Below the pieces are notes generated by a model. It made no database searches and was not told the DNA's origin. It was given only the letters and a program-made list of their open reading frames with translations. A stretch of DNA of 39,634 nt from a virus, in IMG/VR virus record IMGVR_UViG_3300027985_001217, positions 1-39,634 of that record, one strand, 5' to 3'. The translations under genes and the position numbers were made by a program. Positions within the stretch are counted from its first letter, which is position 1, and each line of letters starts with the position of its first letter. Shown piece by piece: positions 13,896 to 22,507 of this stretch.

Positions 13896-16378
13896 AATAT
13901 GACGGCACCTTCGATATAGCTACCGGAAAGAGCCGAAAAGAAACACACTGGCGGAACAGGGAAACAACCTGGTCCGCTTTTCTTACCAAAGTTAAAGAAA
14001 CGCACCGGACAGCTGAGAAATACTCGGAGTACATGTCCTCCAAGAAATCACGCCAAGACGAGATCAAAGACGTGGGCGGCTTCGTGGGAGGGTATGTAAA
14101 CAACGGGAGACGAAAGGCTGAGAATATCCTGCACCGCCAACTGGTCACGCTTGACATTGACTTTGGCAGCATGGAGCTGTGGGATGATTTCTGTATGCTG
14201 TACGGTAATGCCGCTTGCGTGTACTCAACTCACAAGCACAGCTCCGATCATCAACGTTTGCGCCTGATCATCCCGCTTGACAGGCCTGTTGGCTCGGATG
14301 AATACGTGGCAATCTCCCGCCGTATTGCTGGTGAATTGGATATCAACAATTTCGATGATACGACCTACGAGCCAAGCCGGCTGATGTACTGGCCAAGTAC
14401 TGCTAAAGACGGAGAGTACGTGTTCGAGTACCAGGACGGACCTTGGATCTCAGCAGATGAGATCCTGGCGACTTACCGGAATTGGAAGGACGCCAGTGAG
14501 TGGCCAATCAGTGACCGGATGGACAAAGCCATTTTTCGTGAAATTAAAAAGCAGGGAGATCCGCTTGATAAACCGGGTATCATTGGAGCCTTCTGCCGGA
14601 CTTACACGATCCATGAAGCGATTGACTTGTTTCTGGCGGATGAGTACGAGGCGTGTGACATAGAGAACAGGTATACCTACAAAGAAGGATCGACAGCCGC
14701 CGGCTTGGTGGTCTATGATGACAAGTATGCCTATTCCCACCACGGGACAGACCCGACAAGCGGAAAGCTTTGCAACGCTTTTGACCTTGTTCGCCTTCAC
14801 TTGTACGGGCTACAGGACGAGGATGCCAAAGAGGGAACCCCCGGCAACCGGTTGCCGTCCTTCAAAGCGATGCAGGAATTCGCAGCCAAAGATCCGAAGA
14901 CCCGCAAACAGTTGGGGGTTGAACGCCTGGAGGAGATGAAATCTGAGTTCGGGGGCACTTGGGAAGCAACCGAAGACGAAGAAGAGCCGGACACCAGCTG
15001 GTTGGAAAAGATGGATGTTGACGGGAAAGGAAACTACCGGTCCACGATCAATAACGTGAAACTCATTCTCGATAATGACCCAAACCTAAAGGGGCGGTTT
15101 GCGCTGAACAAGTTCGAAAACCGGGAGGTGGCATTGAAGGATTTACCATGGAGAGAAGTTGACCCGAAATTACCTTACCTGACCGATAAAGATGACTCCG
15201 GAGTACGGCATTACATGGAGAGCGTCTATGATATTACCGGAGTGCAGAAGATCACCGATGCCTTTTCATTGACCTTGGAAAATAACTCATTTCACCCGAT
15301 CCGAGATTATCTGAAAGGGCTGGAATGGGATGGACAAGAAAGACTCGATTCGCTTTTCATTGATTACCTGGGGGCAGAGGATTGCAAATACACCCGTGCA
15401 GTCACGAGAAAGGCGATAGTTGCCGCTGTTGCACGGGTATTCGTCCCGGGTATCAAATTCGACAACGTTATTTGTTTCTCCGGTAAACAGGGCGAGGGTA
15501 AAAGTACGCTGATTCGGAAGCTTGGCAGAGGTTGGTATTCGGACAGCTTCGGAACAGTGCAAGGAAAGGAAGCCTATGAACAGATACAGGGGGTTTGGCT
15601 TGTTGAGATTGCAGAACTCGCCGGTTTGAAAAAAGCAGAAGCGGAAGCGATCAAACACTTTATGTCCAAACAGGTTGACCGGTTTCGAGTCGCTTACGGT
15701 AAGCGGGTGGAGAACTTTCCGAGGCAGTGCATTTTCTTCGCCACAACCAATGACTGGGACTTTCTGAACGACCCGACAGGAAACCGGCGCTTTTGGCCGG
15801 TAGCGACAAAGCAACAGGCCCCGACGAAGATAGTTTTTGATGACGGAGACCTGGATGATTACGAGATTGACCAGATTTGGGCGGAAGCAGTCGCCCTGTT
15901 CCGAGGCGGAGAAAGGCTATTTCTCAGCGCGGAAATGGAGAAAGAGGCTTTGTCCAGACAGAAAGAGCACTCGGTTATTGACGAACGAACAGGTGTTGTA
16001 CAGGAGTTCCTGGATACACTCTTACCGGAAGATTGGGAATCCCGGGACATTTATACAAGAAGAATCTTCTGGAGTAGTAGAGGCGAGGAACTTGGAGAGG
16101 TCGGGACCGTGGACCGAACACGTGTTTGCGTGGCAGAAATTTGGTGCGAATTGTTCGGTCAGAAGCAGTCTGACATGACCCGATATAACACGAAAGACAT
16201 TCACAACATTATGCGAAATATGCCCGGTTGGGAGCCGCAAAAAAGCACGTCCAGAATACCGGTTTATGGCAGTCAAAGAGTGTACAAACGTGTCGAAAAT
16301 TTGCAAAAACCAAGCATACACGAAGCCGAAAATCAGCATACACAGCATACAAGTAGAATGATTCTAAATAACGCCTAA
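13880..16378 (+). CDS. Primase-helicase (BT4734-like N-terminus, VirE-type ATPase)
   Basis: An 832-residue replication protein. The N-terminal half has primase-like features (RQLVTLDIDFG with DxD at about residues 92-94, then STHKHSSDHQRLRLIIPLDRP), fitting the BT4734/primase-polymerase group. The C-terminal half is a VirE-like SF3-type ATPase: Walker A GKQGEGKS at 535-542, Walker B-like WLVEIAEL at 573-580, then RQCIFFATTNDWDFL and NRRFWPV. It probably opens the origin, unwinds DNA and makes primers. The iteron array starts inside its 3' end (16313) and continues downstream, which is typical of an initiator and its origin. Confidence 0.9.
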   Translation: MPETLKYDGTFDIATGKSRKETHWRNRETTWSAFLTKVKETHRTAEKYSEYMSSKKSRQDEIKDVGGFVGGYVNNGRRKAENILHRQLVTLDIDFGSMELWDDFCMLYGNAACVYSTHKHSSDHQRLRLIIPLDRPVGSDEYVAISRRIAGELDINNFDDTTYEPSRLMYWPSTAKDGEYVFEYQDGPWISADEILATYRNWKDASEWPISDRMDKAIFREIKKQGDPLDKPGIIGAFCRTYTIHEAIDLFLADEYEACDIENRYTYKEGSTAAGLVVYDDKYAYSHHGTDPTSGKLCNAFDLVRLHLYGLQDEDAKEGTPGNRLPSFKAMQEFAAKDPKTRKQLGVERLEEMKSEFGGTWEATEDEEEPDTSWLEKMDVDGKGNYRSTINNVKLILDNDPNLKGRFALNKFENREVALKDLPWREVDPKLPYLTDKDDSGVRHYMESVYDITGVQKITDAFSLTLENNSFHPIRDYLKGLEWDGQERLDSLFIDYLGAEDCKYTRAVTRKAIVAAVARVFVPGIKFDNVICFSGKQGEGKSTLIRKLGRGWYSDSFGTVQGKEAYEQIQGVWLVEIAELAGLKKAEAEAIKHFMSKQVDRFRVAYGKRVENFPRQCIFFATTNDWDFLNDPTGNRRFWPVATKQQAPTKIVFDDGDLDDYEIDQIWAEAVALFRGGERLFLSAEMEKEALSRQKEHSVIDERTGVVQEFLDTLLPEDWESRDIYTRRIFWSSRGEELGEVGTVDRTRVCVAEIWCELFGQKQSDMTRYNTKDIHNIMRNMPGWEPQKSTSRIPVYGSQRVYKRVENLQKPSIHEAENQHTQHTSRMILNNA

Positions 16379-16597
16379 GCATACACAGCATACAGGCAGC
16401 ATACACAAAAATTAAAGCCTGTATGCTTCTGAAATGGTAGAAAAATAAGGGCTTTCAAGCTATTAGCATACACAGCATACACTAAAAAGTAAAAAACTAT
16501 GAAAGATATAAATAGAGAGAAAAATAAAGGAAAAATATTCTCTAATCCCTCAAATGCGTACCCCTCCTCGCGCGTACGCGCGTGTTTCGTGTATGCT
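16313..16597. repeat. Iteron array, probable phage replication origin
   Basis: Ten copies of AGCATACA (usually AGCATACAC): on + at 16313, 16335, 16344, 16378, 16387, 16398, 16465 and 16474; on - at 16419-16427 and 16589-16597. Three pairs are exact 9-bp tandems (16335/16344, 16378/16387, 16465/16474). AGCATACAGGC (16387-16397) and GCCTGTATGCT (16417-16427) form a perfect inverted repeat. An AT-rich stretch (16483-16555) and a GC palindrome (16569-16582) follow. Iterons, AT-rich DNA and an adjacent primase-helicase gene are the standard signs of an origin. Confidence 0.75.
16569..16582. repeat. Perfect 14-bp palindrome CGCGCGTACGCGCG
   Basis: An uninterrupted palindrome in the iteron region, much richer in GC than its surroundings, 6 bp before the last inverted iteron and 40 bp before the VRR-NUC start codon. 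It could be a protein-binding or cruciform site at the origin. Confidence 0.6.
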
Positions 16598-16621
16598 AAC
16601 CCACTTTAAACATAAAAAATC

Positions 16622-16903
16622 ATGACTGAAAAATTACTTGAAAAGAAACTTCGTGAGGAGGTAAAAAAGCTGGGAGGTTTGGCCTTGAAATTTTTCTCAG
16701 CAAGCTTCACCGGGATGCCGGACCGGATCATCCTGATGCCGGGAGCCAGAGTTGCCTTCGCCGAAATAAAAACAACCGGAAAAACCCAAAGCCCAAGACA
16801 GCGAATCGTCGCAAGAATGTTAAGAAAATTAGGGTTCAGAGTTGATGTGATCGACACATTGGAGTTATTAACTGATTTCTTGAATTACCTAAAAACTTTT
16901 TAA
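16622..16903 (+). CDS. VRR-NUC nuclease
   Basis: A 93-residue single-domain VRR-NUC protein of the PD-(D/E)XK superfamily. The catalytic core is visible: GMPDRIILMPG with D34, AFAEIKTTGK with E48 and K50, and Q60 in SPRQ. Single-domain members are common in phages, next to an SNF2/SF2 helicase as here (2 bp apart), and cut branched DNA such as Holliday junctions or replication forks. The pair probably processes recombination or replication intermediates. Confidence 0.92.
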   Translation: MTEKLLEKKLREEVKKLGGLALKFFSASFTGMPDRIILMPGARVAFAEIKTTGKTQSPRQRIVARMLRKLGFRVDVIDTLELLTDFLNYLKTF

Positions 16904-16904
16904 G

Positions 16905-18302
16905 ATGGAATTTAAACCTTGGGAATATCAAGACCACGCGATTGATCACATCATCGAAAACCCGTTTGCCGGTTTATTCCTCGACATGGGACTTGGCAAG
17001 ACGGTATCAACCCTAACCGCAGTCAATCGCTTGATGTACGAAGACCTTGAGATTGACAAGGTATTGGTGATCGCCCCGAAACGAGTGGCAGAAGATACCT
17101 GGACAACTGAAGTGGATAAATGGAACCATCTGAAACACCTCCGTGTGTCAGTGGTCCTTGGGACGGAGCGTCAACGTAAAGAAGCCTTGAAAGCAAAAGC
17201 CGACATCTATGTGATCAACCGGGAAAACGTTCCTTGGTTGGTTGGTTTTTACCAAAGCGCGTGGCCGTTTGACATGGTCGTGATCGATGAGCTGTCCAGT
17301 TTCAAATCTGCAAAAGCAATCCGGTTTAAAGCTCTTCGCATGGTGCGGCCGATGATCAAACGTGTAGTTGGCCTGACAGGTACACCGGCCCCCAACGGAC
17401 TAATCGATCTTTGGCCACAGGTTTATCTGCTTGATCAGGGTGAACGTCTTGGGAAGTCGATCACCCGGTACCGGGAAACCTACTTCACCCCGGGCAGACG
17501 AAACGGACATGTAGTTTTCAACTACAACCTGAGATCGGACGGAGAACAACGGATCTACGAAAAGATTTCAGATATCTGCATCAGTATGAAGGCGAAGGAT
17601 TATCTCCAGCTACCGGAGCGGATTAACCGGACAGTAGAGATCACTCTTCCGGACAAACTGAAAGCAAAGTATGACGAGTTTGAGCGGGAGCAGATCCTTG
17701 CACTGGAAGACTCAGACGAGATTTCAGCAGTTAATGCCGCTGCGCTGTCCGGTAAGCTTTTACAGTTTGCCAACGGAGCGGTTTACGATGCTGAGAAAAA
17801 CTGGCATGAGGTTCATAAGGCCAAACTGGAAGCACTTGACGAGATCATTGACACGGCCAACGGCCAGCCGGTTTTGGTGTTTTATTCCTTCAAACACGAT
17901 TTGGCCCGCATCCAGGAAGCATTGAAAAAGTACAAACCCAAAACGCTGGACGACAAAGAGGATATCCGTGCCTGGAACCAGGGAAACATTCAACTACTTC
18001 TCGCCCACCCCGCCAGTGCAGGACATGGATTGAATCTACAGGCCGGTGGAAACATCATTGTTTGGTTTGGACTCACCTGGTCATTGGAGTTGTATCAGCA
18101 GGCCAATGCCCGGCTTGACCGACAGGGACAGACAAAACCGGTTATTGTACACCATCTGGCCGTACGAGGGACAATGGATGAGGACGTGATGCTGTCGATT
18201 GACCGCAAGGCAACCGGACAAGACGCCTTGATGGATGCTGTCCGGGTTCGAATTCTGAAATATCAAAAACCAAATACCAAATCCAAAAACGCAGTAGCAT
18301 GA
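16905..18302 (+). CDS. SF2 DNA helicase (SNF2-like)
   Basis: A 465-residue superfamily 2 ATPase. Walker A is DMGLGKT (about 27-33), motif II is VIDELSSF (DELS at 128-131), motif III is GLTGTPAPNG, and the second RecA domain has VLVFYSFKHDL, AGHGLNLQAGG and the arginine finger region QQANARLDRQGQT. This is the usual phage DEAD/SNF2-like helicase that follows VRR-NUC. It may remodel forks or displace proteins from DNA. Its last codon overlaps the next start by 4 bp. Confidence 0.93.
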   Translation: MEFKPWEYQDHAIDHIIENPFAGLFLDMGLGKTVSTLTAVNRLMYEDLEIDKVLVIAPKRVAEDTWTTEVDKWNHLKHLRVSVVLGTERQRKEALKAKADIYVINRENVPWLVGFYQSAWPFDMVVIDELSSFKSAKAIRFKALRMVRPMIKRVVGLTGTPAPNGLIDLWPQVYLLDQGERLGKSITRYRETYFTPGRRNGHVVFNYNLRSDGEQRIYEKISDICISMKAKDYLQLPERINRTVEITLPDKLKAKYDEFEREQILALEDSDEISAVNAAALSGKLLQFANGAVYDAEKNWHEVHKAKLEALDEIIDTANGQPVLVFYSFKHDLARIQEALKKYKPKTLDDKEDIRAWNQGNIQLLLAHPASAGHGLNLQAGGNIIVWFGLTWSLELYQQANARLDRQGQTKPVIVHHLAVRGTMDEDVMLSIDRKATGQDALMDAVRVRILKYQKPNTKSKNAVA

Positions 18303-18958
18303 AAGTTTACATCTCTGGAAAAATAACAGGATTACCCGCGAACCAGGTTCGTGCAAAATTCAGTAGTGCCGAGAAACATCTGACAAGTATCGGCTATGAA
18401 ACAGTCAACCCCTTAGACAACGGATTAACACCTGAACATACATGGGCAGAACACATGATTGCTGATATCCGTTTGCTTTTTGAGTGCGATGCGATCTACC
18501 TTTTATCCGACTGGCTTGATAGCCGCGGGGCATTGATCGAAAAGCACATTGCCGAAATTCTTGGGCTGAAGATTATTTCCCAAACCCAGGATACTTCTGA
18601 AGCTGAAAATCAAGCCAAGCAGGAAATGGTGCTGTACAAGGTCGAATTAGCTATTCAGGACGTGACCGGATTAACCCGCGAACATTACGTTGTCAAATCC
18701 AGAGACCAGGACATGTATTTCCTTCGGATGATCTATGCCTACCATGGCTTTAACAACGGGGTGACCAATCGAAATCACATTGGTAGAAGGGTTTGCCGGG
18801 ATCATGCAACAGTTTACCGGATGCTGAATCTTTATTCGAATGAATTTAAAGTGAATTCGACTTTCAGAGCGCTTGCTTCAAAGATCAACACCCGCATTGA
18901 GGCAGCACTTAACCCAAACCGAATAAAGGTTGAACCAATCGCGGAAAAAGTGTACTGA
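18299..18958 (+). CDS. DUF4406 fused to a DnaA domain IV-like DNA-binding module
   Basis: A 219-residue two-domain protein. Residues 1-95 (MKVYISGKITGLP, ECDAIYLLSDWLDSRGALIE, then HIAEILGLKII) match DUF4406, a nucleoside 2-deoxyribosyltransferase-like fold. Residues about 116-182 resemble the C-terminal domain of DnaA: a helix region VTGLTREHYVVKSRDQDMYF, then NHIGRRVCRDHATVYRMLNLY, where RDHATV corresponds to the DnaA signature RDHxTV. It is the last gene before the operon terminator. A role in origin recognition or nucleotide metabolism is possible; the enzyme activity of DUF4406 is unproven. Confidence 0.85.
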   Translation: MKVYISGKITGLPANQVRAKFSSAEKHLTSIGYETVNPLDNGLTPEHTWAEHMIADIRLLFECDAIYLLSDWLDSRGALIEKHIAEILGLKIISQTQDTSEAENQAKQEMVLYKVELAIQDVTGLTREHYVVKSRDQDMYFLRMIYAYHGFNNGVTNRNHIGRRVCRDHATVYRMLNLYSNEFKVNSTFRALASKINTRIEAALNPNRIKVEPIAEKVY

Positions 18959-18984
18959 TTATAAAAGTTTCATAAAAATTTTAC

Positions 18985-19015
18985 AAAAAGACGTATTAGT
19001 GTGATACGTCTTTTT
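18985..19015 (+). terminator. Intrinsic terminator of the early operon
   Basis: AAAAAGACGTAT (18985-18996) pairs perfectly with ATACGTCTTTTT (19004-19015), leaving a 7-base loop TAGTGTG and ending in a T run. Both arms carry A/T ends, so it may work in both directions. It separates the replication operon from the terminase genes. Confidence 0.88.
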
Positions 19016-19049
19016 ATTTTGTAGTACTTTTTATCGCGAATCTCAAGAT

Positions 19050-19571
19050 ATGGCAGCCAAGAAAGGAAACAAATACCACACAGCACGAAAAACAAACGGA
19101 CGAAAAACGCTTTACAAAGCGGAGTTTGCAGAGCAAGCTTATAAGCTCACTTTGCTTGGCGCGACCGACGCTGAATTGGCTGACTTCTTTGGGGTTTCAG
19201 AGCAATCAGTTAATGCTTGGAAGAAAAGGCATAAAGATTTTCTTGAGTCCATAAAAAAGGGAAAACGTTTGGCAGACGCTGACGTGGCAGACAGACTGTA
19301 TCAGCGAGCAATGGGATTCGAGCATGATTCGGTTGAGATTAAGGTTGTTGACGGAGGCATAGTTGAAGTTCCAGTCCGTAAAGTTTATCCGCCGGATGCG
19401 ACTTCTGCTATCTTCTGGCTTAAAAACAGACAACCGGACAAATGGAGAGACAAAACGACGACTGAACTCACAGGAAGGGATGGAAAAGACCTGTTCGCAA
19501 AGCTTACAGACGATGAACTGGATGCGAAGATAACCGAGATGGAAACTAAACTTAAAAAACTCAAGGATTAG
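19050..19571 (+). CDS. terS: Terminase small subunit
   Basis: A 173-residue DNA-recognition subunit of the packaging motor. The N-terminal HTH is at about 33-58 (LLGATDAELADFFGVSEQSVNAWKKRH). Then come the oligomerisation region (LADADVADRLYQRAMGFEHD), the conserved PPDATSAIFWLKNRQPDKWRD box at about 112-132 and a charged C-terminal helix. It ends 2 bp before the large subunit gene, as expected. It should bind a pac or cos site, which may lie near this gene but was not identified. Confidence 0.92.
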   Translation: MAAKKGNKYHTARKTNGRKTLYKAEFAEQAYKLTLLGATDAELADFFGVSEQSVNAWKKRHKDFLESIKKGKRLADADVADRLYQRAMGFEHDSVEIKVVDGGIVEVPVRKVYPPDATSAIFWLKNRQPDKWRDKTTTELTGRDGKDLFAKLTDDELDAKITEMETKLKKLKD

Positions 19572-19573
19572 GA

Positions 19574-21034
19574 ATGGCAACCAGGGAAATGAAGACGGAC
19601 TATTTTGCAACGATGGAGCAGAAGCTTCTACGGCAAGCCAGAAACACCCTTCTGGCTTTTACGGTTGCGACCATGCCAACCTTCGCCCCTGTAGACTTCC
19701 ACAAACGATACTACGGCGTACTGAATGAATTTGCGGACGGTCACATCAAAAAGCTGATGGTATTCATGCCTCCGCAGCACGGTAAGTCGGAAGGATCTAC
19801 GCGCCGACTTCCGGCCTATGTTTTGGGTAAAAATCCTGACAAGAAGCTCGCTATTGTTTCCTACAATGCTCCGAAAGCCCGAAAGTTCAACCGTGAAATC
19901 CAACGGGTGATTGATACTCCGGAATACGGCGAGATCTTCCCGGATACCAAATTGAACTCATCGAACGTCACCACTATTGCCGGATCCTGGCTTCGTAATG
20001 CCGATGAGTGCGAGATCGTAGGCCGCCGTGGCGGATTTAAAACAGTTGGAGTTGGCGGGCCATTGACCGGAGAGCCGGTTGATATGCTGATCATGGATGA
20101 CATCTACAAGGATGCTAAATCGGCCTGGTCGAAAGTTGTCAGGGAAAGCATTGACGACTGGTATGATACGGTAGCAGATACGCGTTTGCACAACGACAGT
20201 CAACAGCTGATCGTTTTCACTCGTTGGCATGAAGATGACCTCGCAGGACGCCTATTGAGGCAACAGGGTGTCTATTCCGAAGAAAATCCAGATGGTTGGA
20301 TTGTAGTGATCTATCCGGCTATCAAGATCGGGAAACCGACCGAATATGATCCGCGGGAAGAAGGTGAACCTCTTTGGCCCGAACGCCACAGCCTGGCTAA
20401 ATTGAAGCTGGCCAGATCGCGGAACCCGCACGTATTTGATTCGCTCTATCAACAAGATCCTAAACCCGCCGAAGGGCTGATGTACGAACAGGGCTTCCGG
20501 GAATATGATGTGATCCCATACAACCGGAGCATGATCCGGAAAAACTATACAGACACGGCTGACACAGGAGAGGACTACCTGTGTTCGATCAATTACGTGG
20601 AGACCGAAACAGCCAACTTCGTCACGGATGTTCTCTACACTCAAAAACCAATGGAGTATACGGAGCCAAAGACCGCTGAGATGGTTACGAGAGACGAAAT
20701 CCGACAGGTTGTGATTGAATCCAACAACGGCGGACGCGGCTTTGCGAGGAACGTTGAATCTCAGTGCCGGATTATGGGCAATAATTCAACTCGGTTCAGA
20801 TGGTTTCACCAGAGTGACAACAAAGCGGTTCGGATTTTCTCCAAATCGGCTGAAGTACAAAACCTGACCTATTTCCCGCGCGGATGGGAAAAGAGGTGGC
20901 CTGACTTCCATAAAGCAGTAACAAGCTACATGAAAGTAGGCGGCAACGACCACGATGATGCACCGGACGTTCTGACAGGTATGGTTGAACAGCGCGGAAA
21001 ACACACAAACAAGAACCTAAGCGGACTATTTTGA
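19574..21034 (+). CDS. terL: Terminase large subunit
   Basis: A 486-residue packaging ATPase and nuclease. Walker A is MPPQHGKSE (65-73), Walker B is DMLIMDDIYKD (D175, D176), the coupling motif is near LIVFTRWHEDD, and the C-terminal RNase H-like nuclease has VVIESNNGGRGF and DHDDAPDVLTG as its acidic motifs. The order small subunit, large subunit, portal is standard for tailed phages. It drives DNA into the prohead and cuts concatemers. Confidence 0.95.
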   Translation: MATREMKTDYFATMEQKLLRQARNTLLAFTVATMPTFAPVDFHKRYYGVLNEFADGHIKKLMVFMPPQHGKSEGSTRRLPAYVLGKNPDKKLAIVSYNAPKARKFNREIQRVIDTPEYGEIFPDTKLNSSNVTTIAGSWLRNADECEIVGRRGGFKTVGVGGPLTGEPVDMLIMDDIYKDAKSAWSKVVRESIDDWYDTVADTRLHNDSQQLIVFTRWHEDDLAGRLLRQQGVYSEENPDGWIVVIYPAIKIGKPTEYDPREEGEPLWPERHSLAKLKLARSRNPHVFDSLYQQDPKPAEGLMYEQGFREYDVIPYNRSMIRKNYTDTADTGEDYLCSINYVETETANFVTDVLYTQKPMEYTEPKTAEMVTRDEIRQVVIESNNGGRGFARNVESQCRIMGNNSTRFRWFHQSDNKAVRIFSKSAEVQNLTYFPRGWEKRWPDFHKAVTSYMKVGGNDHDDAPDVLTGMVEQRGKHTNKNLSGLF

Positions 21035-21064
21035 TCAAAAACATATCACACTAATACTCACACC

Positions 21065-22507
21065 ATGAAAGTCGCAGAAATCACCGCAAAAACCCTTCCC
21101 ACCGAGATCATAGCCGACCTCAAGACCGGCCGTGACTCCGATGCACCCGATATCGCGAAAGCAGAGAAAGGGCTCGATCCGTTAAAGCACGACGTTTTTG
21201 ACTACACGAAACGACCGGACAAGATTGTCAAGGTTGACGTAGAGGACGGCGGAACAAAGGTGATCACCACTGATGATCCGGAGACATCGACCCGCCGGGA
21301 GCCAGTTGCAAGGATTGCCATATCGATCCAAAAGCTAATCGTCAAACGCGCGGTATCCTTCCTGTTCGGGAATGAAGTAGCGCTGGATGCAGAGGCAGAA
21401 AACGATAATCAAAAGCTCGTTTTGAAGGCTATGAAGCGAATCCTTTACGATGTGAAATCCAAATCGCTTAATCGCCGTTTAGCCCGTACCGTGTTTAGCT
21501 CGACCGAAGCCGCAGAACTTTGGTATCCTGTTGAAAAACTTCACAAGGACTACGGTTTTAGCAGCAAATTCAAACTACGTGCAACAATCTTCTCTCCGCT
21601 AAAAGGAGATGAGCTTTACCCGTATTTCGATGATTCCGGCGACATGGTTGCTTTCTCCAGGGCCTTTAAGCAGACTAAAAACGGTGTGACAAAACGATTC
21701 TTCGAGACTTACACAGATGAGGAGCATTGGCTGTGGGAATATGCTTCTGAGGGGGTGATCGTGGTGGAAGGGTACCCGAAACAAATTGCAATTGGCAAGA
21801 TCCCGGTAATCTACGCCCGTCAGCCTCAATTGGAGTGGGAAGATGTCCAGGTGCTGATTGATCGTTTGGAGAAATTGCTATCCAATTTCGCCGACACGAA
21901 CGACTATCACGCCTCTCCGAAGATCTTTGTAAAAGGCCATATCGAAGGGTTCAGCAAAAAAGGTGAAGCCGGGGCGATCCTGGAGGGAGATGAGAACTCA
22001 GAAGCGCAATACCTGGCCTGGCAGAATGCCCCTGAGTCCGTGAAGCTGGAGATCGAAACTTTGTTAAACCTGATCTACACACTCACTCAAACGCCGGATA
22101 TCTCCTTTGAGAACGTGAAAGGGATTGGGGCCGTATCCGGTGTGGCTTTGAAGCTGTTGTTCATGGATGCACATTTGAAGGCCGAGGATAAGAAAGAAGT
22201 TTTCGATGAGTTCATGCAACGCCGGATCAACGTGATTAAAGCCTTTATCGGAAAATTCGATACGGGGCTTGCAAACGACTGCGACACCCTGATGATAGAG
22301 CCGGAGATTACACCTTACATGATCGATGATGATAGAGCCAACATTGACCTGATCGTTGCAGCGAATGGCGGCAAACCGATCATCTCTCAGAAAAAGTCAG
22401 TCGGGCTGTCGGGCCTGGTGAATGACGCAGAGGCGGAGTTCGAACAGATCCAGGAAGAGGCCAAACAGGAACAATCATTCATCCTGGGTGAACCCACCGT
22501 TGCATAA
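21065..22507 (+). CDS. Portal protein, SPP1 gp6-like
   Basis: A 480-residue portal, the dodecameric ring through which DNA enters and leaves the capsid. The family is shown by the N-terminal RREPVARIAISIQKLIVKRAVSFLFGNEV (residues about 79-105, seen as two adjacent blocks), the central IGKIPVIYARQPQLEWEDVQ, and the helical stem around SGVALKLLFMDAHLKAEDK. The start follows AAAACATATCAC and a TATCACACTAATA motif at 21044-21056. Its stop overlaps the MuF gene start by 1 bp. Confidence 0.92.
   Translation: MKVAEITAKTLPTEIIADLKTGRDSDAPDIAKAEKGLDPLKHDVFDYTKRPDKIVKVDVEDGGTKVITTDDPETSTRREPVARIAISIQKLIVKRAVSFLFGNEVALDAEAENDNQKLVLKAMKRILYDVKSKSLNRRLARTVFSSTEAAELWYPVEKLHKDYGFSSKFKLRATIFSPLKGDELYPYFDDSGDMVAFSRAFKQTKNGVTKRFFETYTDEEHWLWEYASEGVIVVEGYPKQIAIGKIPVIYARQPQLEWEDVQVLIDRLEKLLSNFADTNDYHASPKIFVKGHIEGFSKKGEAGAILEGDENSEAQYLAWQNAPESVKLEIETLLNLIYTLTQTPDISFENVKGIGAVSGVALKLLFMDAHLKAEDKKEVFDEFMQRRINVIKAFIGKFDTGLANDCDTLMIEPEITPYMIDDDRANIDLIVAANGGKPIISQKKSVGLSGLVNDAEAEFEQIQEEAKQEQSFILGEPTVA

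Noticed and set aside
16313-16597. CRISPR array
   Set aside because: The repeats are only 8-9 bp with irregular spacing and both orientations, which fits iterons and not CRISPR.
16499-16609. 36-residue ORF in the iteron region
   Set aside because: The sequence is explained by the AT-rich stretch, GC palindrome and iteron; the product has no protein-like pattern.
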